From assembly GCF_000422685.1 (NCBI RefSeq), contig NZ_AUGN01000001.1, positions 124,001-188,000 on the forward strand: DNA of 64,000 nucleotides. Reading direction: 5' to 3'. Below are positions 24,677 to 33,974 of this stretch, piece after piece. This DNA is from Flavobacterium gelidilacus DSM 15343. GTDB lineage: Bacteria; Bacteroidota; Bacteroidia; Flavobacteriales; Flavobacteriaceae. The first letter of the stretch is position 1, and each line of letters begins with the position of its first letter. The position numbers were made by a program, and so were the translations under genes. The notes below the pieces were generated by a model. It was not told the origin of the DNA and searched no databases. It saw nothing but the letters and a program-made list of their open reading frames with translations.

Positions 24677-25489
24677 TTGAAAACTGTTCTTATAACAGGA
24701 GCTTGTGGTGGTTTAGGTAATAAAATGTCAATGTATTTTGCGGAAAAAGGGTGGCAAGTAATTGCAACTGTGCATCATTTTGACTTGGTTGAAGGCTTAA
24801 CTATTCATCCAAATATAAAGTTTTATGCTTTAGACGTTACATCAACTGAAAGCATTGAAACAGCCAAAAAAGAAATCCTTAAAGATTATAAAACTATTGA
24901 TGTTATTATTAACAACGCAGGAAAAGGATACAGGAGTTTTGTAGAGCTTTCAACGGATTCTGAAATAGATTCTATTGTAAATGTTAATTGGTTAGGAGTT
25001 GTAAAAACTTGTAGGGCTTTTATTCCAGTATTTAGAGCACAAAATTTTGGACAATTTATTAATATTACCTCTGTAGCAGGTTTAGTAAATTTACCTTTAG
25101 GAAATTTTTATCATTCTACAAAACAAGCCATTGAAAGCTTTTCTGAATGTATGTCTTATGAATTAATTGATTTTAACATTAGTGTTTGTACGGTTCAATT
25201 TGGAAATGCGCCTACTAATTTCCAAAAAAATGTCATAAAATCTAAACCAACCAATAATGTACATTATAATGCTATGATGCTTAAAATCGATACTATATTG
25301 GCTAAAAAAACATGCAAGAATAATGATTTGATTGACACAATTGTAGAGAAAATATATAGAATATCCGAAAACCCGAAAAAAAGTTTTAGAAGATATGCCA
25401 TTGGTTTTGATGCTAATTTTATGAAATATTTCAGAAGAATTTTATGTTATAGAGCTTTTAACTTCGTAATTAAGAAAAAGATTTTATAA
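24677..25489 (+). CDS. short-chain dehydrogenase/reductase
   Basis: A 270-residue classical SDR. The NAD(P)-binding glycine motif is GACGGLG (8-14), followed by NNAG at 79-82, the catalytic Ser132 in NITSVAG and the active-site pair Tyr145/Lys149 in YHSTK. The basic C-terminus (KSFRRYAIGFDANFMKYFRRIL) is typical of SDRs related to retinol or sterol dehydrogenases, but the substrate is open. The start is TTG at 24677, placed by the Rossmann motif since no ATG is available. It is monocistronic with its own terminator. Confidence 0.9.
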   Translation: MKTVLITGACGGLGNKMSMYFAEKGWQVIATVHHFDLVEGLTIHPNIKFYALDVTSTESIETAKKEILKDYKTIDVIINNAGKGYRSFVELSTDSEIDSIVNVNWLGVVKTCRAFIPVFRAQNFGQFINITSVAGLVNLPLGNFYHSTKQAIESFSECMSYELIDFNISVCTVQFGNAPTNFQKNVIKSKPTNNVHYNAMMLKIDTILAKKTCKNNDLIDTIVEKIYRISENPKKSFRRYAIGFDANFMKYFRRILCYRAFNFVIKKKIL

Positions 25490-25521
25490 CAACAGAATAA
25501 ATTTAAACAGCTCTATAGTCT

Positions 25522-25553
25522 AAAGCCAATTAGTAATTTGATTGGCTTTTTGT
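25522..25553 (+). terminator. SDR gene terminator
   Basis: AAAGCCAAT (25522-25530) and ATTGGCTTT (25541-25549) form a 9-bp stem followed by T residues. Confidence 0.8.
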
Positions 25554-25639
25554 TTGGTATTCAGTTATATAAACCATTTTATCCTTTAATTCTATAAATC
25601 TTACCGAAAATCTTGTAAATCATTCTTGCTTGACCGGAC

Positions 25640-25647
25640 TACATTTG
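25640..25647 (+). promoter_or_regulatory. predicted -7 promoter element of the barrel-protein gene
   Basis: TACATTTG matches TAnnTTTG exactly, 24 bases upstream of the ATG at 25672. The -33 box is not clear. Confidence 0.5.
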
Positions 25648-25671
25648 TCTCATTAACTAAAAGAAGAAAGT

Positions 25672-26184
25672 ATGAAAAATTTATTTATGATTATCGGTTT
25701 ATTAGGGTTCAGTGCAATGTTTGCACAACAAAGTGAAATTGACATTACACCAGATAATTCTTGGCTTAAAGCAGGATTAACTGCAGGAATTCCAGTGGGA
25801 GATGCAAGCGATGTATCGTCATTTAATTTAGGATTAGATGTTAGAGGTCAATATTTATTCAATCCTAATTTTGCTATTGGTGTAGCTTCTGGTTACAGTC
25901 ATTTCTTTGCAAAAGATAATTTAGAAGATTTTGGAATTGTGCCAGTTGCAGGATACTTACGTTATTATTTTACACCAAGTGGAATTTTTATTGGTTCTGA
26001 TTTAGGGTATGGATTTTTAACTAATGTAGAAAATAATGAAGGTGGTTTATATGTAAACCCACAATTAGGGTACCACAACAGAGATTGGAACATTTACGCT
26101 TTTTACCAAAATACATTTGCAGAAAACGATGTTGATTTGCAAACTGTTGGTTTAGGTGTTACGTACAATATTCGTTTTAAATAA
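25672..26184 (+). CDS. outer-membrane beta-barrel protein
   Basis: A 170-residue protein with a cleavable signal peptide (MKNLFMIIGLLGFSAMFAQQ) and eight alternating amphipathic strands ending in the aromatic/phenylalanine-type terminus NIRFK, typical of small OmpA-like or OmpW-like barrels. Repeated G-x-D/N turns (GLDVRGQYLF, GSDLGYGF) fit a barrel. No ligand can be named. It is transcribed alone between two terminators. Its sequence style resembles the second small barrel at 51541. Confidence 0.85.
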   Translation: MKNLFMIIGLLGFSAMFAQQSEIDITPDNSWLKAGLTAGIPVGDASDVSSFNLGLDVRGQYLFNPNFAIGVASGYSHFFAKDNLEDFGIVPVAGYLRYYFTPSGIFIGSDLGYGFLTNVENNEGGLYVNPQLGYHNRDWNIYAFYQNTFAENDVDLQTVGLGVTYNIRFK

Positions 26185-26208
26185 GCGATTTTTGTTTAAT
26201 TAAGTTTG

Positions 26209-26239
26209 AAAGGAGAAAGTAATTTCTCCTTTTTTTATT
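26209..26239 (+). terminator. barrel-protein gene terminator
   Basis: AAAGGAGAAA and TTTCTCCTTT form a perfect 10-bp stem with a GTAA loop, followed by T residues. Confidence 0.85.
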
Positions 26240-26268
26240 TTGATATTGTTTGGCATTGGTAAACAAAT

Positions 26269-26276
26269 TACATTTG
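26269..26276 (+). promoter_or_regulatory. predicted -7 promoter element of purC
   Basis: TACATTTG matches TAnnTTTG exactly, 25 bases before the ATG. A TTTG lies 16 bases upstream and an ATTG 20 bases upstream; either could be the -33 box. Confidence 0.55.
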
Positions 26277-26301
26277 CATAACAAACAACATACTACTTTA
26301 A

Positions 26302-27249
26302 ATGAATACAATTACTACTACCAATTTCAATTTTCCAAATCAAAAATCGGTTTATCACGGAAAAGTTAGAGAAGTTTATAACATCAATGATGACTTATTG
26401 GTTATGGTTGCTACAGATAGACTTTCAGCTTTTGATGTCGTTATGCCCAAAGGAATTCCATATAAAGGTCAAATTTTAAACCAAATTGCTACACGATTTA
26501 TGGAGTTAACTTCAGATATTGTCCCGAATTGGTTAATTGCAACTCCTGACCCTAGCGTTGCAGTTGGACATTTATGTGAACCTTTTAAAGTTGAAATGGT
26601 TATTCGTGGCTATTTAGCCGGACATTCAGCAAGAGAATATGCTTTAGGAAAAAGAATGCTTTGTGGAGTAGCTTTAACGGAAGGATTAAAAGAAAATGAT
26701 AAATTTCCGATACCAATAATTACACCTTCAACAAAAGCAGCTAATGGAGAACACGATGAAGATATTTCGCGTGAAGATATTTTAGCCAATGGAATTGTTA
26801 ACGAAGAGGATTATCTAGTTTTAGAAGAATACACAAGAGCTTTATACCAAAGAGGTACTGAAATTGCTGCTTCTCGCGGATTAATTTTAGTGGATACCAA
26901 ATACGAATTCGGAAAAACAAAAGACGGTCAAATCGTATTAATTGACGAAATTCACACTCCAGATTCATCGCGTTATTTTTATGCTGAAGGCTATCAAGAC
27001 AGACAAGATAGAGGTGAAGCTCAAAAGCAATTATCTAAAGAATTTGTACGTCAATGGTTAATTGCAAATGGTTTTCAAGGAAAAGACGGACAACAAATTC
27101 CGGATATGTCTGATGAATACATTGCAACCGTTTCAGATAGATACATTGAATTATATGAAAATATTCTTGGAGAAAAATTCGTAAAAGCTGATATTTCTAA
27201 TATTAATGATAGAATAGAAGAAAATGTATTAGCTTATTTGAAGAAATAG
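26302..27249 (+). CDS. purC: phosphoribosylaminoimidazole-succinocarboxamide synthase
   Basis: PurC joins CAIR and aspartate using ATP to make SAICAR, the eighth step of purine synthesis. The 315-residue product is the long form of the enzyme. Its family signatures are GKVREVY (20-26), [21 protein letters not shown], the catalytic-loop segment ISREDIL, and VDTKYEFG then [11 protein letters not shown] near the end. It is a single gene here, convergent with the DUF2238 gene, with a shared terminator. Confidence 0.97.
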   Translation: MNTITTTNFNFPNQKSVYHGKVREVYNINDDLLVMVATDRLSAFDVVMPKGIPYKGQILNQIATRFMELTSDIVPNWLIATPDPSVAVGHLCEPFKVEMVIRGYLAGHSAREYALGKRMLCGVALTEGLKENDKFPIPIITPSTKAANGEHDEDISREDILANGIVNEEDYLVLEEYTRALYQRGTEIAASRGLILVDTKYEFGKTKDGQIVLIDEIHTPDSSRYFYAEGYQDRQDRGEAQKQLSKEFVRQWLIANGFQGKDGQQIPDMSDEYIATVSDRYIELYENILGEKFVKADISNINDRIEENVLAYLKK

Positions 27250-27265
27250 TAACTATTATATTTGA

Positions 27266-27326
27266 ACCATTAAGAAATTAAGTTTCATTTAGTTTTTCTA
27301 AATTTTTCTAAATTTCTTAATGGTTT
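27266..27326. terminator. terminator between purC and the DUF2238 gene
   Basis: AACCATTAAGAAATT (27266-27280) pairs perfectly with its complement at 27312-27326. The second arm covers the stop of the convergent DUF2238 gene. The loop is about 31 bases, so folding is less certain. Confidence 0.55.
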
Positions 27327-27919
27327 AACTTTTTCAAAAACTTATCTTGAGATTTACTCATAAACACCAAAGCACAAATAGCACCAATCGTAGCATAAAG
27401 CATATCAGATTGTGTGTCCCAAATGTAACCTTGTGTTCCTAAAAAAGCATCACCACCTTCACCAGTCATAAGAGAAACAGCCCATTCAATCCATTCATAA
27501 GCAGCGCTAATTGCTAGACAAATGCTGACAATTATAAAATTGAAAAAGCTTTTGTTGGCAATCACATTTTTTCTGATAAACAATTCACGAATAATTAAAG
27601 CTGGAACAAAACCTTGAGCAAAGTGTCCTACTTTATCATAATTGTTTCTACTTTGTTCAAATACTTCTTTAATCCAATCAAATAAAGGAACTTCAGCATA
27701 AGTATAATGTCCTCCAATAAAGAGAATGATACAATGAATTAGGATAAAAAAGTAAGTGAAATCAGTAAATCGAAACTTCTTAAAAGTAAAAGCTAAAATC
27801 AATAATCCTATAATTGCAGGAATTATTTCCAAAAAGCAAGTAAATCCTTCATTTGGGTTTATGATGGTCCAAATTAGTGTTCCAAAAAACACAGTCAACA
27901 TTATGTAGATGTTTTTCAT
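27317..27919 (-). CDS. DUF2238 family membrane protein
   Basis: A 200-residue integral membrane protein with five to six helices. The family signatures are GGHYTYAEVPLFDW, DKVGHFAQGFVPALIIRE, SAAYEWIEW and FLGTQGYIWDTQSDM, the pattern of DUF2238 (E. coli YjdF type). Conserved His, Glu and Asp residues in the membrane suggest a metal or proton-handling role, but no function is established. It is monocistronic on the minus strand. Confidence 0.88.
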   Translation of the reverse strand: MKNIYIMLTVFFGTLIWTIINPNEGFTCFLEIIPAIIGLLILAFTFKKFRFTDFTYFFILIHCIILFIGGHYTYAEVPLFDWIKEVFEQSRNNYDKVGHFAQGFVPALIIRELFIRKNVIANKSFFNFIIVSICLAISAAYEWIEWAVSLMTGEGGDAFLGTQGYIWDTQSDMLYATIGAICALVFMSKSQDKFLKKLNH

Positions 27920-27953
27920 AAAGTGTTAAAAAAGTAAAGTAGTTAAAAGGTTA

Positions 27954-27991
27954 AAAGGGATTGTCGAAAAACTAGTTTCAAAAATCCCTTT
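27954..27991 (-). terminator. possible M42 peptidase gene terminator
   Basis: AAAGGGATT (27954-27962) pairs with AATCCCTTT (27983-27991), followed on the minus strand by TTTTAACC. The loop is 20 bases and the T tract is short. Confidence 0.45.
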
Positions 27992-28037
27992 AATCTTTTG
28001 TCTGAAAATCCATTATCTGAATATCCGTAAATCTTAA

Positions 28038-29126
28038 TTATTTAAAATAAGAAAACGTTTCATTATTTTCGATTTTCAATAATGATTCATAAATCAATTT
28101 AATTACGTTTTCAACATCATCTCTGTGAACCATTTCCACAGTTGTATGCATATAACGTAAAGGTAAAGATATTAATGCAGAAGCCACACCACCATTGCTA
28201 TAAGCAAAAGCATCCGTATCTGTTCCAGTTGCTCTAGAAGAAGCATTTCTTTGGAAAGGAATTTTATTTTCTGTAGCAGTATCAACAATCATTTCACGTA
28301 AAACGTTTTGAGTGGCTGGTGCATAAGCAATAACCGGACCTTTACCCATTTTTAAATCACCTTCGATTTTTTTGTCAATCATTGGAGTAGAAGTATCGTG
28401 ACAAACATCTGTAACAATAGCAACATTTGGTTTGATGCTTTGTGTTATCATTTCAGCACCACGAAGACCGATTTCTTCTTGTACTGAGTTTACAATATAC
28501 AATCCAAAAGGTAATGTTTTTTTGTTTTCTTTCAATAAACGAGCTACTTCAGCAATCATAAATCCACCCATTCTATTATCAATAGCACGACAAATGAATT
28601 TGTTTTCGTTCAAAATTTCAAATACATCAGGATAAGTTATCACACAACCTACATGAACGCCCATTTTTTCAACTTCTTCCTTAGTTTCACAACCACAATC
28701 GATAAAAATATTATCAATTCTTGCTGGTTCTTCTTTCGATTTATTTCTTGTGTGAATTGCTGGCCAACCAAAAACACCTTTTACGATTCCTTTTTTAGTA
28801 TGAATATGAACTCGTTTTGAAGGAGCAATCATGTGATCACTTCCACCATTTCTAATTACATAAATAAATCCGTCATCAGTAATATAGTTTACGTACCAAG
28901 CAATTTCGTCAGAATGTCCTTCAATTACTACTTTATATTTTGCATCTGGATTAATAATTCCAACAGCTGTACCATAAGTATCTGTAGTAAAAGTATCCAC
29001 ATATGGTTTTAAATAATCCATCCAAATTTTCTGTCCTTCCGATTCATAACCAGTTGGAGATGCATTGTTTAAATATTTTTCTAAAAAGGTAAGCGAAGCT
29101 TTGTTTAATATTGATTTTGTACTCAT
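28038..29126 (-). CDS. M42 family metallopeptidase (glutamyl aminopeptidase-like)
   Basis: A 362-residue cytoplasmic aminopeptidase of family M42, which forms large tetrahedral particles that trim peptides. The two-metal site is visible: His in VVIEGHSDEIAW, Asp in CRAIDNRMGG, the catalytic Glu pair in NSVQEEIGLRGA, Asp in IVTDVCHDT and His in RYMHTTVEMVH. Older annotation calls such proteins endoglucanases; the peptidase motifs contradict that. It starts divergently from the DUF4294 gene. Confidence 0.94.
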   Translation of the reverse strand: MSTKSILNKASLTFLEKYLNNASPTGYESEGQKIWMDYLKPYVDTFTTDTYGTAVGIINPDAKYKVVIEGHSDEIAWYVNYITDDGFIYVIRNGGSDHMIAPSKRVHIHTKKGIVKGVFGWPAIHTRNKSKEEPARIDNIFIDCGCETKEEVEKMGVHVGCVITYPDVFEILNENKFICRAIDNRMGGFMIAEVARLLKENKKTLPFGLYIVNSVQEEIGLRGAEMITQSIKPNVAIVTDVCHDTSTPMIDKKIEGDLKMGKGPVIAYAPATQNVLREMIVDTATENKIPFQRNASSRATGTDTDAFAYSNGGVASALISLPLRYMHTTVEMVHRDDVENVIKLIYESLLKIENNETFSYFK

Positions 29127-29231
29127 AAAGTTTTAATTTTTTGCTAAATTAAGAATTAGTAAGTAGACTTACACATTAATTCTATATTTTTGGTCTATTA
29201 TTTGATTCATAAAAAACAAATAATTATTTGC

Positions 29232-29903
29232 ATGAAAAAATTAACCTACTTATTATACCTTTTCATTCCTTTTTTGTCTTTTGCGCAAGATAAAGATTCG
29301 ATAGTGACTACAACAGATACAATTCGGTATACCATAGAATTAGAAGAAGTTATTTTAACGAATAATGGAGCTTACACTTTGAGTGAAGAACAGAAGCGAA
29401 TGGCAATTTTAAAACGTAGGGTTTATAAAACATATCCTTATGCTAAGGTGGCTTCTGAAAAATTAGTGGCTATGAATAGTGTCATGGAAAAATTAAAAAC
29501 CGAAAAAGAAAAAAAGAAATATTTTAAAATTGTTGAAAAATTCTTGACAGAAGAATTTGAAGCCAAACTAAAAAAACTTTCTAGAAAAGACGGACAAATT
29601 TTAGTAAAACTAATTAATAGACAAACAGGAAGTACAACCTTTGATTTGATTAAAGATTTAAAAAGTGGCTGGAAGGCTTTTTGGTCTAACAGTACCGCAA
29701 GATTGTTTGATATAAATCTAAAAACAGCATATCAACCTTACACCGTATTGGAAGATTTTAATATTGAAAGTATTTTATTGACTGCTTTTGAAAACCATCT
29801 TTTACCAAGACAAGAAGCAAAAGAGCCAATAGATTTAGCTAAACTTATTAGTGTTTGGAAAGAAAAAACAGCTGAAATGAAAGCAGAGCAAACTAATCAA
29901 TAA
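29232..29903 (+). CDS. DUF4294 secreted/periplasmic protein
   Basis: A 223-residue protein with a signal peptide (MKKLTYLLYLFIPFLSFAQ) and a DUF4294 domain: RVYKTYPYAKVASEKL, then KKYFKIVEKFL, then RQTGSTTFDLIKDLKSGWKAFWSN. The family is confined to Bacteroidota and has no known function. I start it at 29232 rather than at the in-frame start at 29190, because the signal peptide begins here. Its end overlaps the convergent hydrolase gene by 11 bases, with no terminator between. Confidence 0.85.
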   Translation: MKKLTYLLYLFIPFLSFAQDKDSIVTTTDTIRYTIELEEVILTNNGAYTLSEEQKRMAILKRRVYKTYPYAKVASEKLVAMNSVMEKLKTEKEKKKYFKIVEKFLTEEFEAKLKKLSRKDGQILVKLINRQTGSTTFDLIKDLKSGWKAFWSNSTARLFDINLKTAYQPYTVLEDFNIESILLTAFENHLLPRQEAKEPIDLAKLISVWKEKTAEMKAEQTNQ

Positions 29904-30753
29904 ACTGATTGATTTGATTAATTACTTCATCACTTCCTAAAATTTTTCTGTGTCCCAGTTCTTTGGTTAAAAATAAAATACTGTTTTTAGAATGTTTATG
30001 AATATTTTCTGCACAATAAGCACCAACTTCTACATCATCTTTGTCGTGAATTATTAAATGAGGAATATCAAAATTTTGAATTACAGTATTAGAATCATAA
30101 TCTGACATTTTATCATTTAATTTCTTTTCAAAATAAGCCGTTAATTTTGGAGCTAAAGTAGATTTTAATTGTAATTGTTTAACAAAATCCTCTACAATAT
30201 CAGAAATTTTATCACCACTACCAATAGTCACAATTTTTTTGGTTTTAAATCCTTTTTTCAACGCATTTATTATAGCCATTCCACCTAGCGAGTGTCCAAT
30301 GGCATAATCAAAAGGGCCTAACTTTTTTTCTAGAGTCAAAATGCATTCAATAAACTCGAGCATCATGGATTTGTTGCCATTAGATTTACCATGACCAGGA
30401 GCATCAAAACTAATTACTTCATATCCCTTTGCAACCATAGCATCAGCAATCTTGTATAATTGAGTTCCTCTTCCAGACCAACCGTGAACTAATAATATTT
30501 TTTTCTCTCCTTTTCCATAATGATAAACGACAACTGTTTTATTTAGGCTTTCAATAAATATATTTTGTTGAGTACTTTCATCAAGCATTGGTTTTTCTCT
30601 TTTCGGAACTTTATATTTTATTGGAGTTGTGAATAATTTGGCTGCAAATCTTAAAGTTAATGCAGTTGAAATGCTTTGAAGTAGTTTACCCGTTTTAATT
30701 ATAAAGGAAGGAATCTCAATTCCTTGTTTATTTTTAGAAGGCTTTTTTGACAT
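29893..30753 (-). CDS. alpha/beta hydrolase
   Basis: A 286-residue alpha/beta-hydrolase. The oxyanion-hole strand is ILLVHGWSGRG, the nucleophile elbow is GHSLGG, the acid is likely Asp in IIHDKDDVEV, and the catalytic His is in LGHRKILG near the end. The sequence is of the serine aminopeptidase/lysophospholipase-like group (SFDAPGHGKS). A basic N-terminal stretch with a short hydrophobic segment is not a clear signal peptide. The substrate is not predictable. It converges on the DUF4294 gene. Confidence 0.9.
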   Translation of the reverse strand: MSKKPSKNKQGIEIPSFIIKTGKLLQSISTALTLRFAAKLFTTPIKYKVPKREKPMLDESTQQNIFIESLNKTVVVYHYGKGEKKILLVHGWSGRGTQLYKIADAMVAKGYEVISFDAPGHGKSNGNKSMMLEFIECILTLEKKLGPFDYAIGHSLGGMAIINALKKGFKTKKIVTIGSGDKISDIVEDFVKQLQLKSTLAPKLTAYFEKKLNDKMSDYDSNTVIQNFDIPHLIIHDKDDVEVGAYCAENIHKHSKNSILFLTKELGHRKILGSDEVINQINQFID

Positions 30754-30861
30754 TTATTGTAGGTTTTAAATGCAAATTTACTATTAATTTATCAGATAAA
30801 AGTTAGATTAACGTTGTTTTAAAACTCTTTATCTATTTTTTTTTAAATTTACTTTAAGCAT

Positions 30862-30869
30862 TATTTTTG
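30862..30869 (+). promoter_or_regulatory. predicted -7 promoter element of the M48 peptidase gene
   Basis: TATTTTTG matches TAnnTTTG, 42 bases upstream of the ATG. No clear -33 box; the upstream sequence is a long T run. Confidence 0.4.
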
Positions 30870-30911
30870 TTAGTATTTATTTGTATTTTTATACCATTAA
30901 ATTAAAACATT

Positions 30912-31730
30912 ATGAATAATAGAATTAAGATTAGTTTGGGATTATTATTATTAGTAGTAATTTCATGTGCTAAAAATCCATTTACAAATAAGAGCACAAT
31001 GGCATTTGTACCTAACAGTCAGATTTTTCCAATGGCTTTTCAACAATATGATCAGTTTTTGACTGAAAATAAAGTAGTAAAAGGAACAACTGATGCTAAG
31101 CGTATTGAAACAATTGGTATGAAAATTAAAACGGCTGCTGAACGTTATTTAACAGCAAATGGAAATGCAGGATATTTAAAAGATTACCAATGGGAATATA
31201 ATTTAGTTGATGATCCAACTGTAAATGCTTGGTGTATGCCAGGAGGAAAAATAGTTTTTTACACAGGAATTTTACCAATTTGTAAAGATGATGCTGGAAT
31301 TGCAGCTGTAATGGGGCATGAAGTTGCTCACGCTTTAGCAAATCATGGTCAACAAAGAATGAGTGCTGGTTTACTGCAACAAGTAGGTCAAGTTGGAGCA
31401 GCAATTGCAGTTGGAAATAAAAGTGCTGAAACTCAAGCATTAGTAATGCAAGCCTATGGAGTTGGTACACAAGTAGGAGGGATGCTACCTTTTAGTCGTT
31501 CTCATGAAAGTGAAGCAGATATGATTGGTTTAACTTTAATGGCAATTGCAGGTTATGAACCGATGAATGCTGTCTATGTTTGGGAAAGAATGTCAGCAAT
31601 GTCAAACGGTCAAGCTCCGCCAGAATTTATGAGTACTCACCCAAGTAATGAAACAAGAATTAGAGATTTAACGGCTCTAGTACCTGATGCAAAAAAAGAA
31701 GCTGCTAAATTTGGCGTTACTTTTAAATAG
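30912..31730 (+). CDS. M48 family metallopeptidase lipoprotein
   Basis: A 272-residue lipoprotein (lipobox VISC, Cys19) with an M48 zinc peptidase domain: HEVAH at 136-140 binds zinc, and Glu199 in SRSHESEAD is the probable third ligand. It has the Oma1/LoiP-like short form, including NAWCMPGGKIVFYTGIL before the zinc motif. Relatives in the envelope of Gram-negative bacteria degrade misassembled outer-membrane proteins; that role is inferred here. It sits alone with its own promoter and terminator. Confidence 0.93.
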   Translation: MNNRIKISLGLLLLVVISCAKNPFTNKSTMAFVPNSQIFPMAFQQYDQFLTENKVVKGTTDAKRIETIGMKIKTAAERYLTANGNAGYLKDYQWEYNLVDDPTVNAWCMPGGKIVFYTGILPICKDDAGIAAVMGHEVAHALANHGQQRMSAGLLQQVGQVGAAIAVGNKSAETQALVMQAYGVGTQVGGMLPFSRSHESEADMIGLTLMAIAGYEPMNAVYVWERMSAMSNGQAPPEFMSTHPSNETRIRDLTALVPDAKKEAAKFGVTFK

Positions 31731-31753
31731 TTTAAAATAAAAATGTATATTCG

Positions 31754-31781
31754 AAGTCCCATTTATATGGGACTTTTTTAA
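31754..31781 (+). terminator. M48 peptidase gene terminator
   Basis: AAGTCCCAT (31754-31762) and ATGGGACTT (31767-31775) form a perfect 9-bp stem with a TTAT loop and a T tract. Confidence 0.85.
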
Positions 31782-31790
31782 TTGATAAAT

Positions 31791-33176
31791 ATGGCAAACT
31801 TAGAGAAAGGAAATAAAAAATTAGGAACCGCATGGGCTTTTTATGATTGGGCAAATTCAGTTTATAATTTAGTAATTTCATCAGCTATTTTTCCTATATA
31901 TTATGGTGCTTTATTTAAAATTAAAGGAATTTCTTCAGTAGATTTTCTTGGATTTGAAGTAAAAAATACAGCTTTAATTAGTTTTGTAACAGCCTTTGCT
32001 TTTTTAATAGTTGCCATAATGTCACCTTTACTTTCTGGAATAGCTGATTTTGCAGGAAATAAGAAACGCTTCATGCAATTCTTTTGTTATTTAGGTGCTT
32101 TGTCTTGTATTGGACTATCCTTTTTTACTTTAGATAATTTGTATTTTGGAATTCTATGTTTCTTTTTTGGACTTATAGGTTTTTGGGGAAGTTTAGTTTT
32201 TTATAATTCCTATTTACCAGATATTGCATATCCAGAGCAACAAGATAAGCTAAGTGCAAAAGGATATTCGTTAGGTTATATAGGTAGTGTTGTTTTACTG
32301 CTGTTAAATTTAGCCATGGTTATGAAACCTGAATGGTTTGGTTTTGATTTATCAATATCCAAAAAAATAATGAAATCGGGTACACCATTAGAAATTGAGT
32401 CTGCTTTAGAAACAGTCAGAAATGCTGCTTCATTTAAAGCCATGCAATATTCGTTTATTTCTGTTGGAATTTGGTGGATAGTATTTAGCCAATACACATT
32501 CTATTATTTACCTAAAAACACAGTGAATAATAAGGTTACAAAAAATGTTATTTTCAATGGTTATAAAGAATTGAAAAAAGTTTGGCATCAACTAGAAGAA
32601 AATATAATTTTAAAGAAATATTTACGCAGTTTCTTCGTTTATAGTATGGCTGTTCAGACCGTTATGTTAGTTGCAACTTACTTTGGAGAGCAAGAAATTA
32701 CATGGGAATCTGATAGTCAAAGAACAACAGGATTGATAATTAGTATTCTTGTGATACAAATTGTAGCTGTTTTTGGAGCCATTATTACATCTAGAATTTC
32801 AGAAAATATTGGAAACATAAAAACGCTAATAATAATAAATTCTATTTGGATAGTAATTTGTATTTATGCTTACTTTGTGGTTAGTCCAGTACAGTTCTAT
32901 ATTACAGCAGGTTTCGTTGGTTTAGTTATGGGTGGAATTCAATCCTTATCGCGTTCCACTTATTCTAAATTATTGCCAGACACAAAAGATACTACCTCCT
33001 TTTTTAGTTTTTATGACGTAGCAGAAAAAATAGGAATTGTTATTGGAATGGGAATATTTGCAACTATAGATCAAATTTCAGGTTCTATGCGAAATGCCAT
33101 AGTATTTTTAGCCTTATTTTTCATTATCGGAGTTTTTCTATTAACTAAGGTCCAAAAAATTGTGGCAAAAAAATAA
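31791..33176 (+). CDS. MFS transporter, UMF1 family
   Basis: A membrane transporter of 461 residues with about 12 helices. The opening WAFYDWANSVYNLVISSAIFP, written here as WAFYDWANS then YNLVISS, and the later GGIQSLSRSTYSKLLPD loop are signatures of the UMF1 (Atg22-like) branch of the major facilitator superfamily. The substrate is unknown; relatives have been linked to amino-acid efflux. I choose the ATG at 31791 over the TTG at 31782, which lies directly against the preceding terminator. It may be co-transcribed with the lipoprotein genes that follow. Confidence 0.9.
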   Translation: MANLEKGNKKLGTAWAFYDWANSVYNLVISSAIFPIYYGALFKIKGISSVDFLGFEVKNTALISFVTAFAFLIVAIMSPLLSGIADFAGNKKRFMQFFCYLGALSCIGLSFFTLDNLYFGILCFFFGLIGFWGSLVFYNSYLPDIAYPEQQDKLSAKGYSLGYIGSVVLLLLNLAMVMKPEWFGFDLSISKKIMKSGTPLEIESALETVRNAASFKAMQYSFISVGIWWIVFSQYTFYYLPKNTVNNKVTKNVIFNGYKELKKVWHQLEENIILKKYLRSFFVYSMAVQTVMLVATYFGEQEITWESDSQRTTGLIISILVIQIVAVFGAIITSRISENIGNIKTLIIINSIWIVICIYAYFVVSPVQFYITAGFVGLVMGGIQSLSRSTYSKLLPDTKDTTSFFSFYDVAEKIGIVIGMGIFATIDQISGSMRNAIVFLALFFIIGVFLLTKVQKIVAKK

Positions 33177-33208
33177 AAAGTATATATTTGAAAAAAATAG
33201 TTTTAAAA

Positions 33209-33964
33209 ATGAAAAAAACAATATCATTTAAAAGTTTAATCGTTTTATTTTCGATTGTTTCTTTTATATCTTGTGAAATTGAACCATTAGATTCAGCAAT
33301 TGACCTAGATGCTTTAAATCAAAATAACTCAAACAATCCTAATGAAAATGGTAGTACTGGTGGTGTTTCAACAGGAGATTACTGGCCAACAGCATTAAAT
33401 AATCAGTGGGTTTTAGAAAGAGATGGTGTAACCCAACAACCGTTAAAAATAATTGGAACTGAAACTTTTAATACTAAATTATATTATAAGTTTGAAGAAG
33501 TAACTGATGGAACTGGAGGAAATTCAGTTACTGCATATAGTTTCTTAAACAAAAATAATGGAGATTATACCTATAAAGTGGATAATACTACTTTAGATAT
33601 CGGTGGATTAACAGGAACTCAAACAGGATTTGAATATATAATTTTAAAAGATTATTTAGATGTAAATGGAACATGGTCTGGTTCATACACACAAACAACA
33701 ACATATACAGGAATTCCACCAATTGTTTTGACGGTTAATTACCAAGGAACAATTTTAGAGAAAAATGCTACTTTAACCGTTCCATCGGGTAATTATTCAA
33801 ACGTTATTAAATGTAGAATAGTTTTAAATGTTAGTAATCAGGGTACTACAAGTACTACAACAACTGATTATTGGTATGCAAAAGATGTTGGTCCAATAAA
33901 AAGTGTTACAACATCAGGAGGTACTACTACAACTTCTGATTTAATAAGTTATATTTTAAATTAA
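33209..33964 (+). CDS. lipoprotein, hypothetical (first of a pair)
   Basis: A 251-residue lipoprotein with lipobox FISC. After an Asn/Gly-rich linker, the mature part (YWPTALNNQWVLERDG onward) is a beta-rich domain ending YWYAKDVGPIKSVTTSGG. That ending pattern is shared with the lipoprotein at 52156, so the two probably have the same fold. I start it at 33209, where the signal peptide begins, rather than at the TTG at 33188. Its signal peptide and first mature residues are nearly identical to those of the next gene, although the rest is unrelated. Function unknown; surface exposure is likely. Confidence 0.8.
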   Translation: MKKTISFKSLIVLFSIVSFISCEIEPLDSAIDLDALNQNNSNNPNENGSTGGVSTGDYWPTALNNQWVLERDGVTQQPLKIIGTETFNTKLYYKFEEVTDGTGGNSVTAYSFLNKNNGDYTYKVDNTTLDIGGLTGTQTGFEYIILKDYLDVNGTWSGSYTQTTTYTGIPPIVLTVNYQGTILEKNATLTVPSGNYSNVIKCRIVLNVSNQGTTSTTTTDYWYAKDVGPIKSVTTSGGTTTTSDLISYILN

Positions 33965-33974
33965 TTTAATAAAA

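Noticed and set aside
31126..31470. 114-residue Gln/Leu/His-rich frame antisense to the M48 peptidase gene
   Set aside because: The bias arises from reading Ala- and Gln-rich codons backwards; no independent signal supports a gene.
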